Shown: positions 22,901 through 34,900 of the stretch, piece by piece
Layout of the letters: every line of letters starts with the position of its first letter
How positions within the stretch are numbered: the stretch's first letter is position 1
From: Nelumbo lutea
Lineage: Eukaryota > Streptophyta > Magnoliopsida > Proteales > Nelumbonaceae
Reading direction: 5' to 3'
Length of the DNA: 64,000 nt
Assembly (NCBI GenBank): GCA_022828595.1
Contig: JAKGHH010000002.1
Span: forward strand, 62,778,383 to 62,842,382
The notes under the pieces: model-generated
The model's input: the letters and a program-made list of their open reading frames with translations, nothing else
What the model was told of the DNA's origin: nothing
Databases searched by the model: none
Made by a program: the position numbers and the translations under genes

Positions 22901-25900
22901 AGAGGAATGAGAGAAAGGGAGTAGAAAAAAGAATCTACTTTGCCACCCCATTAGATTGCTATTTATATGAGTACAAAAACAAAACAAGTATAACGATCAA
23001 AATATTCTACCCTAAACAATGATAAAACATATAATAACAACAATATAAGCATAAGAAAAAAAAGACAGAAATATCTATGAATCGTCCACTGCATCTCTAC
23101 ACTCCCCCTCCAGTTGGGAATAGAACAAGCAAGAATATTTTGTTTCTACTCTTCCATGAAATAAGATTTCCTCCTACAAAAGTGAATGCCCTGAAGTGGG
23201 TCGCCTATCATCAACACATCTGGCCCAATCAACATTAATGTGCACTTCTATCTTCATAAAGTATACCTTTGCCTGGACACCTCTTCAAGTAAACAAGTAT
23301 CCTCTCAACCACAAGAGGATACTGACTAACAATATTGACACCATAGGAAATCTCAGGGCAACTCAATCAAAGAAAGAGAAGCTTCCCTACAAGCTATTGA
23401 TACATAGCTTTGTCTTCGAGAAGCTCACCACCCTCTGCACTTATCTTATGATTCAGCTCAATGTGTATTAGAAGGTTTAACACCAAGCTTCCTAGTTTCC
23501 TTTAGGAGATCAAGAACATGCTTTAGATTGGGCCACCTCAATTCCCAAGAAATACCATAGGCCCCCTAAGTCTTTCAGTTCAAATTCTTTGTTGAACTGC
23601 TTTAGTGACTCAATCTTAGCAATATTATTGCTTGTAATGACAATATCATCAACATAAACCACAAAAAGAGTCAATGATGATCCACCTCTCTTAATAAAGA
23701 GAGTATGATTAGTTTTAGCTTGCACGTAATCAAGTCAAACTTCTCCATAGCAAGTAAACCACGCTCTTGGAGACTATTTTAAACCATATAATATTTTCTT
23801 TAAATGATGTATCTTTTTCCCTACCTTTGCACCACAAAAATCAAGAGGCAACTCCATATAGACTTTCCTTAAAATCTCCATATAGAAATGCATTCTTGAC
23901 ATCCATTTGAAATAGTGGCCATTAAAAACTAGCAACAAGAGACAATAGTACCTTGATGGTGTTCATCTTGGCTACTAGTTTAGTTTAGCCTTATACCCTT
24001 CAATTGAATCATTTGCATTGTACTTCACAGTAAACACCCGTCTACATCTAACAAGTTTCTTACTCTTTGACTTGTCTACCAATTCCCAAGCCTAATTCTT
24101 AGTGAGAGCATCTATCTTTGCCTTCATTGTATCATTCCACTCAGGCACTAAAAGAGCTTCTTGCATGTTTTGGGGGATGGGGATGGCAGAAACAAATGCT
24201 AAATAGGATTTATAGGGTGATGAAAAAAGATCATAACAAAAGAAACTGTGAAATACAATGGGTAGTAGATGTAGTACAACTACGCTTCCCTTTCCGTACA
24301 GTAATAGGAAGATCAAGATCACTTGGAGGAAAAGGAAGCTCAATTTATGCATGTGAGGAGTCATAAGGTAAAATAGTAAGGCCATTAGAAGGAGTGGGTA
24401 ATGAAGTGATAGCAATAGGCAAAGAAGCAAAGTATGTGGATTAGGCATCTCAAAAGAGAAAAGAGCTGGCCTAGACACATCATGAGAACTAGTCCTGTAA
24501 ACGGTATCCGGAAATTTGATTCCGAATTCGAGATTCGACTTAAACGAATCGAATTCGGATATTCGAATCAAATAAACAGTCGAATTCGAATTTAATTTTC
24601 ATACCGATTATTTAATCGGATCGAATTCGAATTTGACTTGATTCGATCCGATATATATCCGAACCGATTGTAATTACATATATTAATATATTACAGTCGA
24701 ATTCGAATTTAATTTTCATACCGATTATTTAATCGGATCGAATTCAAATTTGACTTGATTCGATCTGATTGTAATTACATATATTAATATATTATATAAA
24801 TTTACATGCATAACCCCATTGTATCTATGTTTCTTTAATAGTTCAAGGGTATAAAGGTAAAATAATTTTTCCCTACACACATTCCAACAAATCTTCTCTG
24901 CCATTCAAAAATCTAGCGCATCCTCCAATAAATCTCCTTCCCCAAAAAATCAGCGAGCTGTCCAATCCTCCAACAAATCCCCTTCCCCAAAATATCAACG
25001 AACTGTCCAAGAAATCTCCTTTCTCATTTGAAATTTGAAAATCCAACTCTAAACCCAAGCGAAAGTCCCTAACCCTCATCATTTCCTTCTTCTATACTTC
25101 TCCTCTGTGTATTCTTTGAAGAGCCAAAATGGCAACCAGAGTTGAGAGATCTTGCCCCTGCAACATTCATTCACAAAGTTTAATGCTAATATCTTTGCAC
25201 AAGCAAAATGGTGAATGAACAACTTGGAGAAACCTCTGCTGCAGCAGCATTCTTCACAAATATTATTAGCAGATTTTCAACAAAGATCGATGTCGACATT
25301 GAGGTCATTTTTGTCTAAGATGCGATTGTTGTTGACGGTGACAAGGAGCATTAGCAGCAATGGTAGATCAACCGATCAACTAAGGCCAGATTCTGACTTG
25401 TTTTTTTTTTTTTGCTTTATCCTCTATAAATTTTCTAGTGTTTGTAGCTTTTTTCATTTCTTCTTTTGCTTAATCTTTACTATGGGAATGGTTGTCGAAT
25501 TTAGATTCAGTTTTGTCAAAATTGTAGCTACCATATTTTGATTCTAAAGTAATATTTTTGTATTTTAATTCACAAACAGAAATAGGTAGCTTGTTTTTTG
25601 GGTTTGGAACAACGAGATGTCCTCATCTTTCATTTATCCCCAATTTCTTTATTTTTATTAGAGTTGGATTTTTATGTTTTATGCCAAACCTAAACAGTTG
25701 AATTCGAATTGGTCGAATATTCGATTATTCACTCGAATTCGAATTCAGTTACTGATTTTAGATATTCAATGGATTTCGAATCGAATTTGAATCTTTATTT
25801 ATGCAATCGAATTCGAATTCGGATATATCTTGATTCGCTTCGAATTCGATCCGTTTACACCTCTAATGAGGACCATAATCAACTCGTTTCCACCTATATC

Positions 25901-28900
25901 TCTAAAATACTTGAAACTCCTCACACTTCTAAAAGTCCTTTGCTCCACCCTCCCGTTCAATGATTGGAATAGGTAAGGGAACATTTGGAGAAAAAAATAA
26001 CCCTTTCACCATTCTCTCCCTAAGAAGAAACGCCAGAATAATAAGGGATATCTTCAAAGAAAGTGCCATAGAGACAAAACGAGAACCAGATTAAAGATAA
26101 TAGCAACAGTACTCCTTTTGATTTTATACATAACTAAGAAAAATGCATTTGGCATCCTTAGGATCAAACTTAGTACAATGAGGTCTCAAAGTTTAAACAA
26201 AACAAGTACACCCGAACACCCTAAGGCCCTGTTTGTTTGGGAGGTAAAGTTGACTTTCCCATGTTCTTTTACCAGTGAAGTGTGCGTCCCATGGAAACAA
26301 AACTTTCCCATGGGTAAGTTTTTGGCAACTTGTGAAAGTTTTACCCTCTTGGGAGGTGGGTAAATTATTCACCCATGGAGGGAGAAATTAGCCAAATTGT
26401 GTAGGACTAAATGCCCTTTCCAAAAAAAAATAGGGATCCTTTAGGAAATTCGCTCACCCATCTAGCAAATGAACATGGGTAAATGTACTTACCGGGTAAC
26501 ATTTTCCTAGGTAACACTTACCTAGGCAAATGCATTTACCCTAGTAACTTATCGCCAAATGAATGGGGCCTAAGAGGATTGGAGAATAAATCCATGTTAG
26601 GGTATGTTGAGCAAGAGCAAGAGAAGAGAAGAGAAGAGAGGAGAGAAGAGAGGGAGAGAGGAGAGGAGAGCCGAGAGGACTGAAAGCCCATTCTGAACTT
26701 AGGGGGCGAAAGAATGGTATATTATTATTTATACTGGTACAGTCGAACAATATAAACAGAGGAGAAATTACAACAGTACCCTTATGGTACTAAACCTAAA
26801 TACATAAACAACTGACAACACCCCCCCTCAAGTTGGAGCATAGATATCAATCATGCCCAACTTGTCACAAAGATCATGATGTCTGGAAAGGTTTAAACCC
26901 TTTGTAAAGATGTCTGCAAGCTGGTTCTCAGAAGTGACATAGGGGGTACACACTTCGCCTGTGATAACTTTCTCTCTGATAAAATGCTTGTCAACTTCGA
27001 CGTGCTTTGTTCTATCATGTAGCACCGGATTGGCAGCAATGCTTATAGCTGCTTTGTTATCACAAAATAGAGTTATAGGTTTGGTCACTGGGAAACCCAA
27101 CTCCCCAAACAAATTCTTTATCCACATGCCTTCAGCAACCCCGTGGGCCATAGCACGATATTCAGCTTCAGCACTGGATCTAGCTACCACATTTTGCTTT
27201 TTACTCCTCCATGTAACAAGGTTCCCTCCTATAAAGGTGCAGTAGCCACCGGTAGACTTTCTGTCACTTTGGGATCCAACCCAATCTGCATTTGTATAAA
27301 CTTCAACTTTCAAATGTTCGTGCTTTTGAAACAACAAACCAGTACCCGGATACTTCTTTAGATATCGGAGGATTCTCTTTGCTGCTTCAAGATGAGAAGA
27401 CCTAGGAGCACATATACAATCTCCCTACAACATATGCAATGTCTGGGCGAGTCATAGAAAGGTATAACAATCTCCCTACAAGCCTCTGAAACTGTTTCAC
27501 ATCCTTGAGCGATTCACCACAGTTGTCACCTAATTTATGGTTGGGGTCAATGGAAGAGTCAACTGGCTTCACTCCCATCTTTCCAGTGTCCTGAAGTAAA
27601 TCTAGGACATATTTCCTTTGAGAAATGAAGATACCCTTCTTTGATCGGGCAACTTCAATTCCAAGGAAGTATCTGGTAGGTCCTAGATCCTTCACTTCAA
27701 ACTGAGTGGCAAGAAAAAGTTTCAATTTCTGAATTTCATCCTCCCAATCACCAGTAACAATTATGTCATCCACATATACAATTAGAGCAGCAATTTTACC
27801 TTCTCCTTTTTTCACGAACAGTGTGTGATCTAATTGACATTGCCTGTATCCTTTCTGTTGAACTGCCACATGTAATCTACTGAACCAAGCTCTTGGTGAT
27901 TGTTTCAGCCTGTATAAGGACTTCTTCAACTTGCACACTTTCTGTTCATTGCCTTGGGCTAGAAACCCAGGAGATTGAATCATGTACACTTCCTCTTCAA
28001 GGTCACCATTCAAGAATGCATTCTTGATGTCCAGCTGGTGTAAAACCCAATCCAGATTGGTCGCAAAAGGGAAAAGGACTCTAATGGAATTCATCTTGGC
28101 AACGGGGGCAAAAGTTTCTGCATAATCAACTCCATACACTTGAATAAATCCCTTTGCCACTAAGCGGGCTTTATACCTTTCCACTGTTCCATCAGCCTTA
28201 TGCTTGACTGTGAACACCCATTTACATCCAACTGGAACATTTCCCTTAGGAAGATCAATAAGTTCCCATGTGCCATTTTTGTGAAGGGAATTAATTTCTT
28301 TCCTCATGGCATTTGTCCATTCAGGAACTGAAAGAGCTTCTGCCACATTCTTAGGGATAGGGACACTGTCAATAGAGGTAAGGAAGGCACGGAATGAGGA
28401 TGAAATGTTCTCATAGGAGACAAAGTTGGAAATGGGATGTTTAGTGGTGCACAATCTAACACCCTTCCTGTGAGCAATAGGACGGTCAAGATCATTAGCA
28501 GTAGAGGAATCATTTTCAATAGATTCAAGGACATCATTGGGAGCCAAAATACATGAGTGAGTATGATCCTCCCTCGAGGAGTCTGGTGGCACTGGAGGTA
28601 CAGCTTCCGGATTCTCTACAGCTCCACGAAAAGGTGGAGGGTCAAGGAGAGAGGGAAGCTGAACCAGTTTCTCCTCATGCCTACACGAAAAGGTGGAGGG
28701 TCAGGCAGGACATTTGACTCAAAAGACAAATGACCAAGACGACAATTTCATAAATATACTTTTTTCTTACAGGACTGACTCATAGACTTTGTAACATGAA
28801 GACCAGCCTTATTCTCCAGCATGTAAAGTCCATCAGCCATACGACCCCTACCAATCGTCCTCCCCGAGGCCAGATCCTGAATCACACAATGAGAAGGGAA

Positions 28901-31900
28901 AAAAGTCATTGAGCAATTCAAGGAATTAGTAACACTACTAACAGAGAACATATTAATGGGAAAATTTGGAACATGAAGAACATCAGAAAGGGTAAGGCCA
29001 AGAGGAAGAGAGAGAGTTCCTTGACCAGCTATGGAAGAGTATGAATCATCGGCTAGTCTCACCTTGTCTCTTTTAGAAAGAGGGTGATAGGTTTGAAAGT
29101 AAGAGGACGTACCAGTCATATGTTTTGATGCTCCAGAATCAATGATCCATGGAGAATCAGGGGTGTGAGAAGCAACATGGAAAGCAGTGGCAGGATTACC
29201 TGACGTAGATGCAAATGAGGTTGAGGGAGGAGTATCCATTTGACGAATTGCTCTACCATAGAGCTCTAAATGGTCACGGAAGGAATTCATAATGTCCTCC
29301 CTCGGGTCAGGTCCAGTGAGATGTGTCTGAGTCACAGTAGAAATGGGGGGCTGATGCTCCCGAGTAGCCATGTTGGCCATGTGATGTTTCTTTGTACTTT
29401 GCTGTCCGTACTTCTTATTCACCTCTGAACCTTGCTTCTTAGTCAGATCTTGAGCCCATTTTGGTTTCTCATGAAGATCCCAACAGGTATCTTTGGTGTG
29501 TCGGGGTTTCTGGCAATGAGTGCACCACAATTTTTCCTTATCTTCTGTTTTTTCCTAGAGATCTCCTTTCCGAGAAGAAGATCCCACACCAATAGATACA
29601 CCCCCTTTTTCAACTAACACAACAACATCCCCACCAGGGCTGTTCATCAAATTTCTCCTACTTTCTTCAGATTTTACAAGAGCATAGATTTCCTGAACAG
29701 AAGGGAGATCCTTAGAGCTGAGAATCTGAACCCTGATAGATTCATACATAAAATTCAGACCATGTAAGAATGCAAACACCCTTTGCTGGGAGACAAGCTG
29801 TTTGTACTTCTTAGCATCCTCATCACACTTCCAATCCACACTCTAGTAGTGATCCAACTCCTTCCAGGCAGATGTTAAGTCAGAGTAATAGACCGATAAA
29901 CACCTCTCCCCTTGTCTGCAAGTAGAAGATGCTGCCTGCAGTTGATAAATTTTGGCATAGTGTCGCAATTCTGAATATGTAGACTTTGCTTGTTCCCAAA
30001 TTTCATTCGCAGTTTCAGCCCACATGAAATTCTTCCTGATTTGAGGTTGCATGGAAACCAAGAGCCAGGACATAACAATACTGTTCTCCTGATTCCATCT
30101 ATCATATTCAGCACTCCCGGAGGATGGTTCTTTTATCCTCCCATTAATATAGCCTATCTTCCCCCTTGCAGTGATGTATAACTTGATCCCTCTTGACCAC
30201 TCTAGGTAATTTAAACCATGAAGAGGGACAACAGCCATAGGAAAGGATAGGTCACCCCCACCCATTCAATTCAGCATTGAGGAAACTCCAGATGTGGCTG
30301 AATCTTCACTACTCATGATTTCAGGTTTAAGAAAAAAGCAGCAACCAAAGGGGTACTTCCGTACAAGGCTATTATAGAAACAGGTCCTTCTGACCTACGG
30401 TTTCACTGGGAGCAAAGACTGAACACTGCTGTTGCAGTACTGGAACAGGTCTGTATAACCTACGGTCTTGTAGGAATCCAAAAAACAACACTGCAGTTGC
30501 AGTACATAACCAGGTCTATATGACCTACAATTGTACAGAGGTCATATGACCCCCCAACAGAATGGAAAATACAAGGTGAAGTTCACCACACCCCTAATCG
30601 GCAGGCCTGGTAGCCGAACTGTCAATGACTGAGATCAATACAACATCTGCTTTAGGGCATCAACAGTCCATCAAAGGGGTAAAGAAATACAAAAAAAAAA
30701 TTGTCGAATACAACTGCTTTGTTAAAGAAATACAGTCCACCAATAGTCCATCAATCGGCTTTCAGTCAATCAATAAACAGTCAATCCGTAGGGCAGCCGA
30801 ACAGTAAATGAACAATACCTCTTTTAACTTCAGATGATAGCCTCTCTGTAAACTAGAACTCCCTCTACGAACCTCAGATGATAGCCTCTCTACAGTCGAA
30901 TAGACAATGAATACAACTTCTGGGCTGGAAGATGAAAAGTCTCTATAACTTATGGGTCGAATTGAATGCAACTTATTAGCAGTTCGATGGATACAGCTCT
31001 GGGAGATGAAGAGACTATCTGCTCGACATTGAACAACAGGTTTGCTTGACACCACCCTTCAGGCCTGGACGACTTGCTCTGATACCATGTTGAGCAAGAG
31101 CAAGAGCAAGAGAAGAGAAGAGAAGAGAGGAGAGGAGAGCCGAGAGGACTGAAAGCCCCTTCTGAACTTAGGGGGTGAAAGAATAATATATTATTATTTA
31201 TACTAGTATAGTCGAACAATATAAACATAGGAGAAATTACAACAGTACCCTTATGGTACTAAATCTGAATACATAAACAACTGACAATAGGGTACAAGAG
31301 AAAAAAGGAGTTTTCATATCTAGAACCCGAGAAGGAACTTCGTTGATAAGATAAACAGCAATTGAATTGCATCCACCCAAAAATGAACATTGCCATTTAA
31401 ATTCAGCATAATACCCCTTTCAACTTCAAGGATGTGTTTGTTCTTCCTATCAAAACTCCATTCTTCTAGGGGGTATGAGGAAATGTACTTTGATGATGGA
31501 TAATCCCATACTTGAAAAAGTACGAAGTCAAGGGTTTAGTAAAGTAGTCCTTGGCATTGTTAGATTGGAATATTTTGATCCTAATGCCAAACTGTGCAAG
31601 GAACCATTTGATGGAAAAAACAAGTCAATATGGGAACCTCATCCTAAGAGCGTATAAGATAAACCTAAGAAAATGAGAATAATCATCAACAAGTAATAAG
31701 TACTTATACCCCCCTAGCAGCAGTATGATAAGGCCCCCAAATATTAGTATGAACAATTTTAGATGGAACAATGTTTTTTTTATTACTCAGAGAATAAGTT
31801 GATCTACAATGCTTTGCAAGTTCATAACTTGCACACTTCAAATTGGACACTTGAATTGATGCAAATACAATAGGAAAAAGAACTCTTAAAGACCCAAAAG

Positions 31901-34900
31901 ACAAATGACTCAATCAATTATGCCAAAATATAATCTGACTTGCTGACTGAGATACAAGATTACCAATTTCTTTATTATTCATAGGTGGATGATCTAGCAG
32001 GTAGATTCCATTTGCCTTACTACCAATCCCAATTACCTTTTTTGTCACCATATCCTAGAAAACACAATGATCAAGAAAGAAGGTCAATAAACAATTCTAT
32101 GTTTTAGTAAGACTATTAACAGAAAGGAGATTAGTACCAAGTTTGGGAACATTAAGCACTGAAGAAAGAGTGATGGCATTAGACATCCTAATATCTGCCT
32201 TGCCAAAAATAGGGACAATAATCCAACAGAAATAGAGGGTTTGTCTCTATGAGAAGACAACCAATAAGAGGTGAACAAAGAGGATAACTAATCATATGGT
32301 CAGAGGCACCCAAATCTACAATCCAAAAGTGATTAGTGCTACCTAGAGCTAAAGCATGATAAGCAGTAGCCCTTATACAGTTGTACCTGAGTGAATAAAT
32401 GCTGAAGTAGGAGTTGGAGCCAGGGTGTTGGACTGAGATGATCTGGTAATTCCAACTTCATTCTCCAACTGAGTCAAATTATCTCTAATAGCAACCAATG
32501 GATCCAAATAAGTGGATCTAGTCCTAGAACTAGTAGTGACATCTGAAGTAATAGCAACATTAGCACTTCCCTTCTTATTTTTGAATCTTTCAGGTACAAG
32601 TTGAAAACAATGAACATGCCATACTATCATCTTTTACTCCCCCCACACTTGGGCTAACATGGCGGAGTTACTGTCAAGGTTTCCTGTCCCACATATCCAT
32701 TTCAATTTCATTCTTTCATGTTTAACCTATAATACATTAGTTCAGCATCAAAATGATCTCTCAGTTTTTTTCTTCCAGAGTTGCATGAATCTCTCAATCA
32801 AAGCACATATTATTTGTGTCGGTAGGATGTAACCCCTGCTACAAATCTGCATCAAGCCATCTGCTTTTGCTAATAAAGTAGTTCTTTCTTTCTCCAAATT
32901 AAAAGAGAAAACTGGAGTTGGCCATTTGCAGGATCTTTTATGGATTTTTTCAGGTTTATCTGACAAGAAGGTCAGAATAAAGTCATCAACCACTGCTGTA
33001 CTTTAAACATGGAAGTGATTACCTTCAGATATTTAGCTGGATTTCACCATTTCAGCACCTCTCATTATCATACATGGACCATATCCCTAACCCATCCTTC
33101 AAACATTTTTCCAGATTTTATCAAGCCCATACAATTGATACTCCTAACAACTTTGACATTTTTTTATAGTTAATCGCACTTTCATTAAAATAAAAGGAGT
33201 GCAAATAAAAAGTGATGGGAAGTCACCAATTCAAAAGAAAATAGAAAACAGCAGTACCAAACTTTGGATGAAATCACAGCCATTCCAACATCACAGAGAA
33301 AATGTCAGCTGTTATTCTTCTAATCAACCAATGTTTTCTTTAAAAAAAGGTTTATTCTTTTTCTTTCTAAATGTCCCAACAAACAGCAAAAAGGAATTCG
33401 ATTATACCCCAACTATGCTCTGCTTCATCATTCCACAAATTAGCCTAGGCATAAAGCAAATTTTCTCATGAATTGAACAGTTGATGCCTTGACATATCTT
33501 GGATGTTACCTGGATAATCTTGCAACTTTTGTAGGAAAATACGGAATTTATTTTCCTGAGAATCCTTGAATATTTTAAAGATTTTTTTTTTTTGTTACAA
33601 AAATCTTTTTACAGATTTGAAGTGCCATATCAACAATACCAATTTGGTCATTTGTTTTGGAAGATACAATTAAGTTAATTTGCATTTAAAATTTAGTATC
33701 ACTCCTTAATTTGACAGAGCTGGGAGAAAACAATGGATTGCCATAGTCCTGGTCAAGGGCTGATGCCTGCCAGCTTCAAGGTGCGCACTGTTCCACTTGA
33801 GGGTGATGATTCTGCAACTGAGGACATTTTGGATCCTGATTTTGGAGAGGCAGCAATTGGCCGTGTTGCACCAGTTGATTCTGGTAAGTAAATCAAAATC
33901 AGATCTCCTCTATAAAAGGGTTAGCATGTTTTAATACTCTTTGATTGATGGATCTCTGACTTTCTGTATACATAACATTTTCAATATCAGGACTGTGGTG
34001 GATTATACTACTACGAGCATATGGAAAATGCTCTGGAGATCTCTCAGTTCAGGAGAGAGTTGATGTACAGACCGGAATTAAGATGATTTTGAGGTTATGC
34101 CTTGCAGATGGTTTTGATATGTTCCCAACATTACTGGTGACTGATGGTTCTTGTATGGTAGACCGACGCATGGGAATTCATGGCCATCCTCTGGAAATTC
34201 AGGTATATAGATTGTTCCTCTCTTTTCAGAAGGAAAAAGTAATATTGTTATTTTTTTCCTATATGTTCCTTGATGGCCATCTTGATTGGTTGTTTCATAT
34301 TCCATTTTCTTTGTCTTATAATACATCTAGTTAGTGAGAGTATTCCCAATCAAAGAATTACCTTTCAACAACTCCCTGACCCCCAAAATAAGCGTTCAGG
34401 CTTTACTGTATATTCCACATGTATTCAGGAATATTAACTAGGATAAAATTATTTCTGTATGCATTGTACTTTGAATTAATTAAGACAGAAGCTAGTTAAA
34501 ATTAATAAAAAGAAAAAAAAAATGGGATGACTTATTACTATTGGTTGAAAGGGCATTGAATAAAGACTAAAATTCTGTTCAAATATTTTGGATGTTGCAT
34601 TCCAGCATAGTGCAAGTTATGATAGTCATCATTATCATCATTGCTGTCCATGCCTTATTCCAACTATATGGAGTCAGCTACATGCATCCTGTTTCGCCAA
34701 TCTGTTCTATTTGAAGCCATATCCTATGTTAAATTATTAGTGCTTAAATCACTTATACTACATCTACCCATGCCCTTTTTGGTCTACCCCTGGCCCTTCT
34801 AGCCCCTTCTACTTGTAACATATCATTTCTTCTAACTGGTGTTGTTGATGGTCTTCTATGCATGTGAGCAAACATCTTAGTCTACTTTCTCTCATTTTAT

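Larger units (their letters stand above)
26605..31289 (-). mobile_element. Younger full-length Copia element with both LTRs, PBS and TSD
   Basis: The 4685-bp element lies on the minus strand. LTRs are at 26605-26820 (3') and 31088-31289 (5'). A perfect 5-bp duplication GGGTA flanks it at 26600-26604 and 31290-31294. The primer-binding site TGGTATCAGAGC, complementary to initiator tRNA-Met, directly follows the 5' LTR. The purine tract GAGGGGGGG precedes the 3' LTR. Gag, zinc knuckle, protease, RT and RNase H are recognisable but interrupted by stops and frameshifts. The integrase core is missing between about 28748 and 28592, so it is non-autonomous as it stands. Confidence 0.94.
22801..32640 (-). 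mobile_element. Old Copia element, interrupted by three later insertions
   Basis: The minus-strand order is a gag remnant (32630-32373, with [13 protein letters not shown] in place of a zinc knuckle), a protease/pre-integrase region (about 32370-32000), an integrase remnant (31913-31704, [12 protein letters not shown]...HTNIWGPYH), an RT start (24571-24092, [17 protein letters not shown]), RT (23725-23510, YVDDIVI), a purine tract, and an LTR at about 22801-23101. The RNase H portion is mostly lost. No second LTR was found beyond 32640, so the 5' end is truncated. Insertions at 24490-25865, 26225-26570 and 26605-31289 split it. Confidence 0.78.
20689..33717 (+). other. Intron 1 of the invertase gene (13 kb, transposon-filled)
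   Basis: Donor CAG/GTAAAC at 20688/20689 and acceptor TTGACAG ending at 33717, phase 0. It carries a LINE remnant, an old Copia element, an hAT element, a Tourist-like MITE and a younger Copia element, all listed separately. The stretches 20689-22350 and 32650-33717 show no recognisable gene. Confidence 0.88.

Noticed and set aside
32748..32993. 81-residue minus-strand frame near the old Copia gag
   Set aside because: I could not match it to gag or any other domain, so it was left inside the intron description.
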